Below are positions 1 to 9,101 of a stretch of 34,058 nt of DNA, piece by piece. This DNA comes from Nitrospira sp. ST-bin5 (GTDB lineage: Bacteria > Nitrospirota > Nitrospiria > Nitrospirales > Nitrospiraceae), in the NCBI GenBank assembly GCA_002083555.1, contig MSXN01000024.1:69974-104031 (forward strand). The letters are read 5' to 3'. A program made the position numbers and the translations under genes. Position 1 is the stretch's first letter. Each line of letters opens with the position of its first letter. The notes under the pieces were generated by a model. The model saw nothing but the letters and a program-made list of their open reading frames with translations, was not told the origin of the DNA and did not search any database.

Positions 1-47
1 ACCTCTCGCTCAACCGTAGCTTCGACTGCGGCCCTCAACCGACAAGC

Positions 48-308
48 TTACGCTGCCTCAATCGCCGGTCGCGCCTCACGACGCTGCACCAACTGCTTGC
101 TCCGGCTCATCACATCCTGCACTCCTGATTGAACCGTACGACCCCAGCGGGTTGCCTGCACTTGGGCCTTCTTCGCATAGCGTCCGATATCCCGGCGGGT
201 TTCCACTCCGGCTTTTGGCGCAAACAGGATTCCTACTCCGGCTCCGATCACAGCTCCACCGGCAATCATCGCGACGACCTTGGCTGCCTGCTTTCCCTGT
301 TCTGACAT
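48..308 (-). CDS. YtxH-like small membrane-associated protein
   Basis: An 86-residue protein with a Gly/Ala-rich hydrophobic N-terminal segment (about residues 10-30, ending in the GILFAPKAG motif typical of the YtxH family). A basic, amphipathic helical tail follows. YtxH-family proteins are small, stress-linked membrane proteins whose biochemical role is not settled. The ATG start is supported by AGGAGG about 7 nt upstream. A sigma-54-like promoter motif lies upstream at 378-393, which would make expression activator-dependent. Family assignment is by motif recognition only; function is unknown. Confidence 0.8.
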   Translation of the reverse strand: MSEQGKQAAKVVAMIAGGAVIGAGVGILFAPKAGVETRRDIGRYAKKAQVQATRWGRTVQSGVQDVMSRSKQLVQRREARPAIEAA

Positions 309-645
309 CGCATGCCTCCTGGTGATTGATGAAGGTTTGTGGAGGGTCTTGTTCTCGCCCTCTTGTCTAGTCGGTACAGCAGATACCGTGCCAGGTCATA
401 TTCTGCTTAATTTCGCCTGCATTTTCTCAATCATCTCTGCCAGGGTTAGGACCGTCTCATGAAGGGTGCCGTTTTCTCTACAGTCGGCAACACACCCGTT
501 ACAGAAATCTTACACTCCTGGCCCTCTCACGAGAAACCGGCCACAGGATTGACCTTCCGGCAATTCTCTCTTTGCCAATGCCACTCGCCTTGCTTTGAAA
601 CGCCGTCTTCCCTATGATCCCGGCCAGTCCTTTGTTGGAGGTCTC
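309..645. other. divergent intergenic region between the YtxH-like gene and lgt
   Basis: This 337-bp spacer separates the minus-strand YtxH-like gene from plus-strand lgt. The part nearest position 400 carries the sigma-54-like motif. No clear sigma-70 promoter for lgt was found. Short open frames here lack ribosome-binding sites or recognisable sequence. A TTG-initiated N-terminal extension of lgt from 595 is possible but disfavoured. Confidence 0.6.
378..393 (-). promoter_or_regulatory. candidate sigma-54 (RpoN) -24/-12 promoter for the YtxH-like gene
   Basis: Read on the minus strand the site is TGGCACGGTATCTGCT. It matches the TGGCAC-N5-TTGC(A/T) consensus at every defined position except the first T of TTGC, and has correctly spaced GG and GC elements. 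The predicted start would lie near 366, about 60 nt before the ATG at 308, with an SD in between. No enhancer-binding site was identified. Confidence 0.55.
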
Positions 646-1473
646 ATGGGTTCGTTCGCCGCACTTCCCTATCCCCATATCAATCCGGTCTTCCTCGATC
701 TCGGTCCGCTCCAATTCCGCTGGTATGGATTGATGTATCTGATCGGGCTCACCGCGGCCTATTTCTTGATTCGCCACAGAGTCCGGGAACAGCATATTCC
801 TCTCACGCCGGATCAGGTCTACGACATGGTCGTGTTCGCCGCGTTCGGAGTCTTTATTGGCGGGCGCATCGGTTATACCTTGTTCTATAATTTCTCCTAC
901 TACGCTCAGAATCCGTTAAAAGTCTTCGCCGTCTGGGAAGGCGGCATGTCGTTCCATGGCGGCCTCATCGGGACGATCGTCGCGTTGATCTGGTTCAGTA
1001 CACGACAGGGATTGCCCGTCTACACCATTGCGGACCTGGCTGCCGCAGTGACGCCCATTGGACTGGGATTCGGCCGACTCGGGAATTTTATCAATGGAGA
1101 GCTGTACGGCCGAGCCACCGATGTGGACTGGTGCATGGTCTTCCCGGCGGGAGGACCCGCCTGCCGCCATCCTTCGCAACTCTATGAGGCAGGGCTCGAA
1201 GGTATTCTCTTGTTCACGATCCTCTGGCTGCTCGCACGCACGTCACCGCCGCCAGGGTCGCTGTGCTGGACGTTCATCGCCGGCTACGGCGTCAGCCGAA
1301 TGATCGTCGAGCTCGTCCGCGAGCCCGACCAGCATATCGGCTTTGTCCTTGGACCGATCACCATGGGCCAGTTGCTGTCGGCTCCCATGGTCATGTTGGG
1401 TCTGTTCATGCTGATTTGGGGATATCATAAACGGTCACTGGAGCGCTCGCGTTCAATGCCGCACCCTCAATAG
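646..1473 (+). CDS. lgt: prolipoprotein diacylglyceryl transferase
   Basis: Lgt transfers the sn-1,2-diacylglyceryl group from phosphatidylglycerol to the lipobox cysteine of prelipoproteins in the inner membrane, the first step of lipoprotein maturation. The 275-residue product is multi-spanning and contains the family signature GRLGNFINGELYGR (residues about 143-156). It also has the HGG element (about 104-106) in WEGGMSFHGGLIG. Length is normal for the family. I chose ATG 646 because GGAGG sits 5-6 nt upstream and the protein then begins with a typical Lgt N-terminus; a TTG at 595 would add 17 atypical residues. The 3' end overlaps the convergent metallopeptidase gene by 7 nt. lnt and lolCD, which act later in the pathway, are also in this window. 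Confidence 0.96.
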   Translation: MGSFAALPYPHINPVFLDLGPLQFRWYGLMYLIGLTAAYFLIRHRVREQHIPLTPDQVYDMVVFAAFGVFIGGRIGYTLFYNFSYYAQNPLKVFAVWEGGMSFHGGLIGTIVALIWFSTRQGLPVYTIADLAAAVTPIGLGFGRLGNFINGELYGRATDVDWCMVFPAGGPACRHPSQLYEAGLEGILLFTILWLLARTSPPPGSLCWTFIAGYGVSRMIVELVREPDQHIGFVLGPITMGQLLSAPMVMLGLFMLIWGYHKRSLERSRSMPHPQ

Positions 1474-1847
1474 GGCATCTCGTCGTCATCCAGGCCGACG
1501 TGGTGCCCCAGCTCATGCACGAGCGTGTCGCCGATTTCCTGGACCATCTCCACCTCCGTGTCGCATTGCCGGAGAATCGGCCCGCGATAGAGTGAGATCT
1601 GCGCCGGCGCCTGACCTCCGGCACGAAAGAATGACTCATCATTTAGTGAAAGGCCCTGGTACAGACCGAGCAACTCCTCCCCTTCCTCAACCTCCAGATC
1701 CTGCAGTACCAACGCAGGAGGCTCATCTTCGACCACGACGGCCACGGCATCGAGCAACCGGGCATACTCAGCAGGCAGATCCACTATCGCCTGGTGGACG
1801 ATTCCGGCAAAAGACTCCGCCGACATTCGGTAATGAGACCCGGCCAT
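1467..1847 (-). CDS. zincin-like metallopeptidase family protein (PF06262 type)
   Basis: This 126-residue protein ends in an HELGHHVGLDDDEM segment. The HExxH zinc-binding motif is at residues 111-115 and an acidic residue follows at about 120, as in the PF06262 minimal zincins. Members are short soluble proteins of uncertain substrate. The gene begins 2 nt after the stop of the TPR lipoprotein, so it is probably translationally coupled and the last gene of the addB-addA-TPR-peptidase run. Its last 7 nt overlap the end of lgt on the opposite strand. Zinc binding is predicted from the motif; protease activity is not shown. Confidence 0.85.
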   Translation of the reverse strand: MAGSHYRMSAESFAGIVHQAIVDLPAEYARLLDAVAVVVEDEPPALVLQDLEVEEGEELLGLYQGLSLNDESFFRAGGQAPAQISLYRGPILRQCDTEVEMVQEIGDTLVHELGHHVGLDDDEMPY

Positions 1848-1849
1848 AC

Positions 1850-2263
1850 TTAGAAACGTTGGCCCGGCGTGGGATCAAGGTAGGACTTCTGCCGTAAGTT
1901 GTAATTCAGTCCGGTCTCTCTGAGCGGCGGTGAATCCCAGATCACTTTATTCCCCGGAGCCAGATTCGCCGCCTCCAAGTAGTGCTTCTTCGCTTCCGCC
2001 TTGTTCCCCATACGATCCAGCGACACCGCCCAATTATAGTGTGCCTCTGCCAGCGTGGGCTGCTGTGAGGCTGCAGCCTGATACGCCTGGGCCGCACCGG
2101 CCCAATCGCTCGACCGGAACAGCCGCTCACCTTCGGTCATCGCCGCAGTTGCCTTCATAGAGGTATCGGAAGGCATTGCCAGAATCGTGACGGGAATTTT
2201 CGCCGGACTCACACAGCCACCCGCCAATCCACAGAGCAATACCAGCGCAAGATAGGATCGCAT
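1850..2263 (-). CDS. TPR-repeat lipoprotein
   Basis: A 137-residue protein with a hydrophobic signal peptide and a lipobox-like AGGC (Cys17), so probably lipid-anchored. Two TPR-like helical hairpins are visible at about residues 41-70 and 71-103 (the second contains AEAHYNWAVSLDRMGN). The C-terminal 35 residues are Pro/Tyr/Arg-rich. I chose the ATG at 2263 because it starts the signal peptide and has AGGAG 7 nt upstream; this SD lies directly beside the addA stop codon, indicating an operon. TPR lipoproteins usually scaffold protein complexes at the envelope. No specific partner can be named, and the link to addAB may be positional only. Confidence 0.8.
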   Translation of the reverse strand: MRSYLALVLLCGLAGGCVSPAKIPVTILAMPSDTSMKATAAMTEGERLFRSSDWAGAAQAYQAAASQQPTLAEAHYNWAVSLDRMGNKAEAKKHYLEAANLAPGNKVIWDSPPLRETGLNYNLRQKSYLDPTPGQRF

Positions 2264-2276
2264 GGTCAGACTCCTG

Positions 2277-5200
2277 TTAAAGTTCAACTCCAACCCCGCA
2301 ACGGAGAAATAACACCCGGGCGGATACCCGCGACAACTGTAAACTTTTTTGGGCCGCGGTTTTATAGAGGGTCATCTGGACCCGATACCGCTCAGCCCGC
2401 TCAGGCACTTCCTTTGCCGTCACCGCGTCTGTCTTATAGTCCCCAATCCAGATCCGGCCGTCAAGACGGTAGATGACATCCATGACGCCGTGCACGATCT
2501 GACCCTCTTCCCACGACATCGCAAATGGAACCTCACGACCGAGAATAGTCGCTGCAGCCAGCTGCTGATACAGCTCGGATTGTATGAAGTTACCGAGAAT
2601 CTCCCGGAGCGACTCTGCAACAGGGGAAACCAGCTCCGCTTCGTCCGGGGTAAGCTCCTGCCGAATCGTCGGTTCGATTCGTTCCAGTAGTTCTTGTGGG
2701 GGCAGATGAAAATCCCACTGCTCAAGAACACGATGGGCCAATACTCCGACGAGCCGCCCGACCTCTTGACCCGTTCCACCCTTCGAGGGACGGAAACTGC
2801 CGGGCAGATCTCCTTGCCCTATCGTGCTTGGAGTCAGATGGCGGGGCGTCCGACAGGCCTTCTTCCAGCGATCCTCCCGCGCCCTCCATAATCCGGCGAT
2901 GGCATCGGGGTCAAGGGCTCCGGCAACCGGCCCCACCGCACCAGGTCGACTGGAACGTTTTCGAGACGGCGCGGATGTGGTCCGGTGGGGTATGACAGAT
3001 GCGCCGATCGTGAGGGCGTCGGTCTCAGGAGCACCCACCACACCCTCCCCGATCTCTTGCAGCATTCCCAAGACTGTTTCTCCGGCTGCACGACCGGTCA
3101 TTCCGCCTGATAGAACTAACATGTCCTTGGCTCTGGTCATGCCGACATAGAGCACCCGCCGCCGCTCGGCTTCCTCTCTCACCTTCTGCTTCTCTTGCAC
3201 CAACACGGCCCCAAAATTGTGCACCCCGCCGAGCGAAAGGCCATACGATCCGCTGGACCAATCGAACGTCACAATAGGCAATCCTCGCTCTCTCCCGCTC
3301 CCCTGATGCAGGCCGGGCAAGACCACGATGGGAAACTCCAGTCCCTTGGCTTTATGAATCGTTAATACTTGAATAGCGTTGGACGCTTCTTCCGATAACG
3401 GACTCTCGGCCTCATCCGGCTGTTCATCAAGCCGGGCAACCATCAGTTCCACAAAGCCGCTCAACGTCAGATGGGGCCGATCAGACATGGCTGCGGCGGT
3501 GTGTTTCACCTTGAGCAGATTGGCCACGGCCTGCTCCCCATGCGAAGACGCCGCGGCAATTTCGAGGAGCGGAAGTCGGTCGAAGATCAGCTCCAGTACC
3601 TCAGCCAGCGGCAATGCTCCGACCTGTCGATGTAACCAGGCCAGGTGGCCATAGAAAAGACGGACAGAGGATGCCTCCGGGTGCTTCCACTGCGAGAGTG
3701 ACTCGATTCGAAGATAGTCAAAGCCCTTAACCTGGCGAAGGTCATAGAGGGCGCGGTCCGACAAACCGCCTAAAGGGCTGCGCAGCACACCGGCCAGCGC
3801 CACGGTGTCGTGCGGATGGTCCAGTACCCGCAGCACATTCATCAGATCGATGACTTCCTGTCGTCGATAAAAGTGTTTTTCGCCTTCGATCACATAGGGA
3901 AGGCCATACCGGCGCAAGGCATCCACATACGTGTCGGCCTGCGTGAGCTTCCGAAATAGCAAGGCGATATGCCCGGCCTTGACCTGCGGACGACTCAGCA
4001 CATCTTCGGTGAGCCAACGTGCCAACGTCTCCGCTTCTGCCCTTGTCGCACCGGCGGCGTCAAACGCTCGTTCGTCAGGCACCGGAAGGGTCACTTGCAC
4101 ACGCACGCCGGCCTCGAAGGCTGAGGGACGTCGTTGCGGTTGCACTTCCAGTCTGACGTTGGCCGGTTGGACGAGAGCGCGCCGTTCGAACAATCGATCG
4201 AACACATCGTTGACCGGACCGAGAACCGCCGCATCGCTTCGAAAATTTGTCGTGAGTGTCTGAATGACTCCCCCATCCTCTTCAATCTTCTGAACGACGC
4301 GATCGAACGCTTCGATATCCGCCCGCCGAAAGGCATAGATCGATTGCTTGGGATCTCCCACGATAAAGAGCTTGCCCGGCTCTAAGGCCATCTCATGCCA
4401 TGTCGAGGCCTGAGCCCCTACACATTCTGAAATCGCGAGCATGAGTTCATACTGAACAGGATCGGTGTCTTGAAATTCATCCACCAGCACCGCACGATAG
4501 TCCCGTTTAATACGCTCGCGGATGGCCAAATGATCCCGTAACAACGTGCGAGCCCTGGCGAGCAGCCCATCGAATGAGACCCACCCTTTCAGCCTGAAGG
4601 AGTGACGGGTTTCAGAGACGAACGGGCCAAGAAGGGTCAACGCATCCTTAAAGAACCATCCGTTAACAGACTGATATTGCTGAGCTACATGAATGATTGA
4701 TTCAGCTTCAAGAAATTCGTCTGTTTCCCAGCCTGCTACGAGATTGCCCAGATCCTTCCCCAACGACTCGAGGTCGGCAACGGATATCGCCTGAATACCA
4801 GCGGCTCCGTGATCGACGATAGCCCTCAACAAGTTTATCGCGGCAGCTAACATCTGCTCAATCTTCCGCCGCTTTGGCCGATCATGCGCATCGAGAAGCG
4901 CTTGCCCACGCTGGTACGCTCGGCGCACCCATTCAACAAGCACAGGGCTCAGCGTCTCTTCATTAACCTGAGCACGCAACACATCCAGATCCACCAACTC
5001 GCTGCAGAGCGCGCGAGCCAGTGAGCGTACATCGTCCAGCGTGGCAATACCCAACGCCTTGCGCCATAGTTGATGATGAGAACCCTGCCGGCCCAACTCT
5101 CGATCAATCCATATCTCCCATGCCGCTGTAAAGTGCTCTTCGAAGCGGAGCCCGTCATCTTCCTGAAATGCCGGATCCACGCCACCCTCAAGCGGGTAGA

Positions 5201-5618
5201 GCCGCAACAGATGGGCCGCAAAACTATGGAGCGTACCGATCTGCCCCTTCTCAAGATCATGGAGGGCCGCCGCCGCTCGGCCGGCGACTTCGTCGGTGGA
5301 AAGACTGTAAACGGCGCGTAAGTCGGCCATCGACACCGCTCCGCCATCCACAGCACGAGCCGCTTCAGTTTCCGGATGGGCCAAGACCATCAACCGTTCA
5401 CGCAGCCGGACCTTCATCTCCGTGGCCGCCTTATTCGTAAAGGTCAGCGCCACGATCTGAGTCACGGTCACCGGGCGGGGCTCCTTGATCAGAAGGTGCA
5501 CTAATCGATTGACGAGTAACGTCGTCTTGCCGGTGCCGGCACCGGCGATGACCACAACATTCCGGTCAAATGTCGTCTCCGCTAGTGTGCGGGCCTGACG
5601 ATCAGGAATCAGTTCCAC
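2277..5618 (-). CDS. addA: AddA-type UvrD-like helicase/nuclease
   Basis: This 1113-residue SF1A helicase has Walker A AGAGTGKT (25-32) and motif Ia TFTNKAATEM (about 59-68). Motif II is VDEFQDTDPVQY (about 379-390), motif III GDPKQSIYAFRRAD (421-434), and later motifs include IHKAKGLEFP and VGMTRAKD. The C-terminus has a PD-(D/E)XK nuclease core with DYKTD at 1060-1064, preceded by a conserved His segment (VGVLAHRVLEQWD). This architecture matches AddA, which with AddB resects double-strand breaks for RecA loading. Start is GTG 5618 with GGAGG 6 nt upstream. It overlaps the end of addB by 17 nt, which implies coupled translation. Confidence 0.92.
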   Translation of the reverse strand: MELIPDRQARTLAETTFDRNVVVIAGAGTGKTTLLVNRLVHLLIKEPRPVTVTQIVALTFTNKAATEMKVRLRERLMVLAHPETEAARAVDGGAVSMADLRAVYSLSTDEVAGRAAAALHDLEKGQIGTLHSFAAHLLRLYPLEGGVDPAFQEDDGLRFEEHFTAAWEIWIDRELGRQGSHHQLWRKALGIATLDDVRSLARALCSELVDLDVLRAQVNEETLSPVLVEWVRRAYQRGQALLDAHDRPKRRKIEQMLAAAINLLRAIVDHGAAGIQAISVADLESLGKDLGNLVAGWETDEFLEAESIIHVAQQYQSVNGWFFKDALTLLGPFVSETRHSFRLKGWVSFDGLLARARTLLRDHLAIRERIKRDYRAVLVDEFQDTDPVQYELMLAISECVGAQASTWHEMALEPGKLFIVGDPKQSIYAFRRADIEAFDRVVQKIEEDGGVIQTLTTNFRSDAAVLGPVNDVFDRLFERRALVQPANVRLEVQPQRRPSAFEAGVRVQVTLPVPDERAFDAAGATRAEAETLARWLTEDVLSRPQVKAGHIALLFRKLTQADTYVDALRRYGLPYVIEGEKHFYRRQEVIDLMNVLRVLDHPHDTVALAGVLRSPLGGLSDRALYDLRQVKGFDYLRIESLSQWKHPEASSVRLFYGHLAWLHRQVGALPLAEVLELIFDRLPLLEIAAASSHGEQAVANLLKVKHTAAAMSDRPHLTLSGFVELMVARLDEQPDEAESPLSEEASNAIQVLTIHKAKGLEFPIVVLPGLHQGSGRERGLPIVTFDWSSGSYGLSLGGVHNFGAVLVQEKQKVREEAERRRVLYVGMTRAKDMLVLSGGMTGRAAGETVLGMLQEIGEGVVGAPETDALTIGASVIPHRTTSAPSRKRSSRPGAVGPVAGALDPDAIAGLWRAREDRWKKACRTPRHLTPSTIGQGDLPGSFRPSKGGTGQEVGRLVGVLAHRVLEQWDFHLPPQELLERIEPTIRQELTPDEAELVSPVAESLREILGNFIQSELYQQLAAATILGREVPFAMSWEEGQIVHGVMDVIYRLDGRIWIGDYKTDAVTAKEVPERAERYRVQMTLYKTAAQKSLQLSRVSARVLFLRCGVGVEL

Positions 5619-8600
5619 GCGGCTCCTCCGACAGACGTTGCAGACGAAGACTCTTGAGGGCTTTCACCTCGTCCGATCGATACGACCGCCACCAAGACGG
5701 TTGGTGTTCGCGCCGGCAGATGACACGGAATTCACATTGCTCACAATAGGTATCGGGTAGAATGAAAAACCGCCCGGCTTGGAGGCCGGTGATGAGCAGA
5801 CGCAGCGTTTGCTGGATCTGCCGACCCGATTCACCAGAAAGTGCGCCGACCTCGAACATCGAACGTGCAATCGGCGGATCCCATAGCGGCGCTAGAAACA
5901 TGAATTGCACCTGACTTGGCGCAGGCTTCCCAGGCATAAGCAGACGAGCATAGAGCGGAGGCTGGAGGCGATACCCCCTGATGGCGGATTGGAGCAGATT
6001 GCGATCCTCCGACTTCATTGCCCCACCGGTCTTGAACTTATAGTCGATGATGCGAAGGGCCCCGGTATCCCGATGCCGGTCGATCCGATCGATGCGTCCT
6101 CTGATTTTCAGCGGCGCAGACGGATCGGGCAGGACCTCGGCAATGCTGCCCTCGGCATCCAGCTCGAATCCTATCGGCATAAACGGCGTCTCGGGATACG
6201 CGGTCGTATCGGCATCGACCGCCGCTGTGACCAGCGTGACAACCTGCTCCTTCGCCATCTCCCACAACAAATAATGACCGGTCCGATGCTGAGCCTCGCA
6301 GTCCTGCGCCGCCAAATCCACCGCCGAGCGGATACACCACTCCATCGTATCGTCGGTGACCGGCTCGGCAGGCCATCCGGTCGGCAGAAGCTGCTCGTAA
6401 CAGCGTTTCAAGGCCGCATGACACAGAGTGCCCAACAATGCGGCATCCGGCTCCTGCGAGATCGTCCATCGAACCGGTTCCAGCCGTAACACGTCGGCAG
6501 AAAAATACTGAAAGGGGCACCGTGCATACCGTTCCAACGGCGTCGGCGCCAACCCGCGCTCGCACAGGCGAGACCAGTAGGCGTCAAGCGGGCCGGTCAA
6601 TCCGTCATACCCATTCAGCACGGGCGCGTCGTCCTCCATCCCGACTAAGGCGCCGGCCGCATGCCGAAAGCCCTCGGCATCACGCCCGACCGCCTTCAGA
6701 AGGTCTGTCGGGTCCTGCCCGGTCAGCGCCATCCATTGGGCGAGTTCGGACGGCGGAATCAATCGTTGAATGGTGGAACGTTGCGCGACTCGGTCCGTCA
6801 GCCGTCGCGGCACCGCTTCCGCCGATCGCACATCAAGGCCGAACCGCTCGAGCAATTCATCCAGAAATGGAGAGACCGCCAACACCCGGCCGGCCTCATC
6901 AGCCCGCTGATAGGACAGACATAAGCGGCGGCTCGCCCCTTGCGTGATCAGTTCAAACAGCAGTGTCTCTTCTTCATATCCGCCAAGCTTTTCATCGATT
7001 TTGAAGCCGAGCGTGGCATCAAGCACCCGCCGATGCCGATCTCGAAGAAACGCATCTTCACGGATATATCGCGGGAAGAGCTTTTCATTCAGCCCTAGGA
7101 CAACCACCGCCTTGAAGGTCAGGCCGCGAGCGGCCATGGCATCAACGACGGTGACCCCTCGATGAGCGGTCGCATCCAACGGAATCAGCGTGCGTTCACA
7201 TGTATGGGTCAGGAGTTCCACAAAGTCAGCCCAGGACATGTCCTCCCCAAGAAGATCCAACTCCTCCAGCTTGGTCCAAACTCCATCGATAGCACTCCAT
7301 GTCGCCATCAACCGTGCCCGGCGTGGATCCGAATCGGTCGCGTCCCCGCCGCTCGGGTCAGCTAGATGACGGCGAGTCAGTTGGCGAGAGGCCTTGATCA
7401 ATTGACCAATGGTCCCCCGTTGAGGGAGCGCCAAACAATCGGTCAACAGATCCGACACCACGTGCCACAGAAGCGTGATCACATCGGAGGCAATGTCTAC
7501 GCCATCAATCGCTCGTCCCTGTTCTTCACCTTCCACTAATTCCAGCGCACTTCTGGAAGCCAGCTCCAATCGCTTCCACTCTTCGACACCACGAGTGATC
7601 TGCAAGCTCGGTACAGCCATCTTCCATTGTTCCGGACGATAGCCGGCGGCAGTCTGGTCGAGCCGATCCGAGGCAAAGAGCGGCGAGGTCACGACGTCCA
7701 GCATCGTCGTGCGATAGAAATCGTTGAGCGGCAATGTGAGCAACTGCAACAGGACTTTGCACAGGGGTTCTTGCATCAGCGGTCGACCAGCGGTCGAGAC
7801 AAAGGGAATGCGATATCGATCAAAGATGCCCGACAAGAGATCTCGATAAGGATCCAAGGTGCGGGCTACCACGCCAATGTCATCAAACTGATACCCGTTC
7901 GTCTCGACCAGATCTAAGATCCTCCGGCAGGTCGCCGCCAGCTCCTCCTCCGCCCCAATGACACTGCTCACTGAAATCGTCATCCGCTCTTCGGTGGGTG
8001 TCAGGTCAGGATCCGCCAGTTTCGTGATCATGTCAGGATTCGCCGCACGAGGCTGTATACAGCGATCGAAGAAGCGCTGGGCAAATCCCCACCGCTGTCC
8101 CTGTTCGACGGGAAATAGCAGCGTCGTGGGAACGGCCGTACTGACGGCCTCAAACAGGGATAGCTGCACCTGCGTCAGATCATAAAATCCATAATAGAAT
8201 GCGTGCCGCAGCGAGGCCAGGAACGGCGAATGAGAAACCTCAGGAATAAGCGACTCGGCTAGATCGTCCGGAGTGCCGACCCCCAATGTCTTCCCGACAT
8301 CCCGAACGGCGGCGTGCAGTGAAAAGAGTGCCGTCAGCCAGGCGAGATCCTCATGATCGAAGCAGCCCTCTTCAAGTCCGCGCAAGGCGACGGCAGGATC
8401 GACGCCACCATCCTTCAAGTCTCGAATGGTCGACCACAAGGCGCCCCACATGCCGGATGACTGCCCAAGCTGTTGCAGCGGCGTCAAACTGGAAAGCCTG
8501 ACCTGCACAATCTGCCGAACCAGCTGTTCGAAAAAGATATCGTCAACGACATGCAACGGAGATTGTGCAAGACGGCAATGCCGTTCATCCGCCAGACGAA

Positions 8601-8808
8601 GCACCAGCTGATGGAAGGTCATGAAGTGGATATTGAGAGTGGCCTGCAGCTCAGCAGCCAACACCTGACGCACGCGGGCAAGGAGCGGCGCGGAGGGAAC
8701 CAGGATCGCGAGCGGAGCAAACGGATCCTTCGCCTTCGCCTGACTCACTTGAGCGACCAGCGCGGATTCGAGCGAAGGATGGAAACGGCCGGCAATGACG
8801 TGAAGCAT
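5602..8808 (-). CDS. addB: AddB-type nuclease subunit with predicted 4Fe-4S cluster
   Basis: A 1068-residue partner of AddA. The N-terminal helicase-like half lacks a Walker A lysine motif, as expected for AddB-class inactivated helicases. The C-terminal nuclease contains GRIDRID (about 904-910) and IDYKFKTG (921-928), a PD-(D/E)XK active site. Four cysteines (C764 in RYARCPF; C1022, C1025 and C1031 in CEQCEFRVIC) fit the split Fe-S staple known in AddB nucleases. No good SD precedes ATG 8808. A 12-nt perfect palindrome lies 41 nt upstream. The gene is followed directly by addA. AddB rather than RecB-like Cas4 is supported by the length and the overlapping addA. Confidence 0.9.
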   Translation of the reverse strand: MLHVIAGRFHPSLESALVAQVSQAKAKDPFAPLAILVPSAPLLARVRQVLAAELQATLNIHFMTFHQLVLRLADERHCRLAQSPLHVVDDIFFEQLVRQIVQVRLSSLTPLQQLGQSSGMWGALWSTIRDLKDGGVDPAVALRGLEEGCFDHEDLAWLTALFSLHAAVRDVGKTLGVGTPDDLAESLIPEVSHSPFLASLRHAFYYGFYDLTQVQLSLFEAVSTAVPTTLLFPVEQGQRWGFAQRFFDRCIQPRAANPDMITKLADPDLTPTEERMTISVSSVIGAEEELAATCRRILDLVETNGYQFDDIGVVARTLDPYRDLLSGIFDRYRIPFVSTAGRPLMQEPLCKVLLQLLTLPLNDFYRTTMLDVVTSPLFASDRLDQTAAGYRPEQWKMAVPSLQITRGVEEWKRLELASRSALELVEGEEQGRAIDGVDIASDVITLLWHVVSDLLTDCLALPQRGTIGQLIKASRQLTRRHLADPSGGDATDSDPRRARLMATWSAIDGVWTKLEELDLLGEDMSWADFVELLTHTCERTLIPLDATAHRGVTVVDAMAARGLTFKAVVVLGLNEKLFPRYIREDAFLRDRHRRVLDATLGFKIDEKLGGYEEETLLFELITQGASRRLCLSYQRADEAGRVLAVSPFLDELLERFGLDVRSAEAVPRRLTDRVAQRSTIQRLIPPSELAQWMALTGQDPTDLLKAVGRDAEGFRHAAGALVGMEDDAPVLNGYDGLTGPLDAYWSRLCERGLAPTPLERYARCPFQYFSADVLRLEPVRWTISQEPDAALLGTLCHAALKRCYEQLLPTGWPAEPVTDDTMEWCIRSAVDLAAQDCEAQHRTGHYLLWEMAKEQVVTLVTAAVDADTTAYPETPFMPIGFELDAEGSIAEVLPDPSAPLKIRGRIDRIDRHRDTGALRIIDYKFKTGGAMKSEDRNLLQSAIRGYRLQPPLYARLLMPGKPAPSQVQFMFLAPLWDPPIARSMFEVGALSGESGRQIQQTLRLLITGLQAGRFFILPDTYCEQCEFRVICRREHQPSWWRSYRSDEVKALKSLRLQRLSEEPRGTDS

Positions 8809-8849
8809 CAGAAACCGTGGCGCGTGAACCGTGATGCGTGAGGAGCGGA

Positions 8850-8861
8850 CTCCGTACGGAG
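8850..8861. promoter_or_regulatory. 12-nt perfect palindrome upstream of addB
   Basis: CTCCGTACGGAG is a perfect inverted repeat located between the zinc-ribbon gene and the addB start. It could be an operator half-site pair. A 12-nt palindrome is also not rare by chance, so the regulatory reading is weak. Confidence 0.2.
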
Positions 8862-8917
8862 AAGCAGGCGACTCACATCAACTCCCGAGTCGCACTGCCC
8901 ATCACCATTCACGCCGG

Positions 8918-9082
8918 CTAGCCCGTCTCGGGCCCCAGCAGTTCGCCGTTACAATCAACACAGGCCCAATCGCCATCTATAAACTTCATTGGGTCGCCGC
9001 AGATCGGGCAATCCGGTGGCGGGCCCTTGTCGTAGATGGGCAAGTCAGGCAATTCAAAGTTGTCATCGTCGTCATCAACCAT
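8918..9082 (-). CDS. small acidic zinc-ribbon protein (54 aa)
   Basis: Reading the minus strand from ATG 9082 gives a 54-residue ORF ending in TAG at 8918. It starts with five consecutive Asp (MVDDDDDNFELPDLP) and then has two CxxC knuckles 13 residues apart: CPIC (25-28) and CVDC (41-44), a minimal zinc ribbon. The SD is weak (AGAAG about 9 nt upstream). It lies upstream of addB on the same strand, 109 nt away, and downstream of an intergenic repeat. Two well-spaced CxxC pairs plus a biased acidic N-terminus make chance unlikely. Function is unknown; a role as a small metal-binding adaptor is only a possibility. Confidence 0.7.
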   Translation of the reverse strand: MVDDDDDNFELPDLPIYDKGPPPDCPICGDPMKFIDGDWACVDCNGELLGPETG

Positions 9083-9101
9083 TGAAAATCTTCTCATTTC
9101 T

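Noticed and set aside
595..645. TTG-initiated extension of lgt
   Set aside because: ATG 646 has a well-placed GGAGG and gives a normal Lgt N-terminus.
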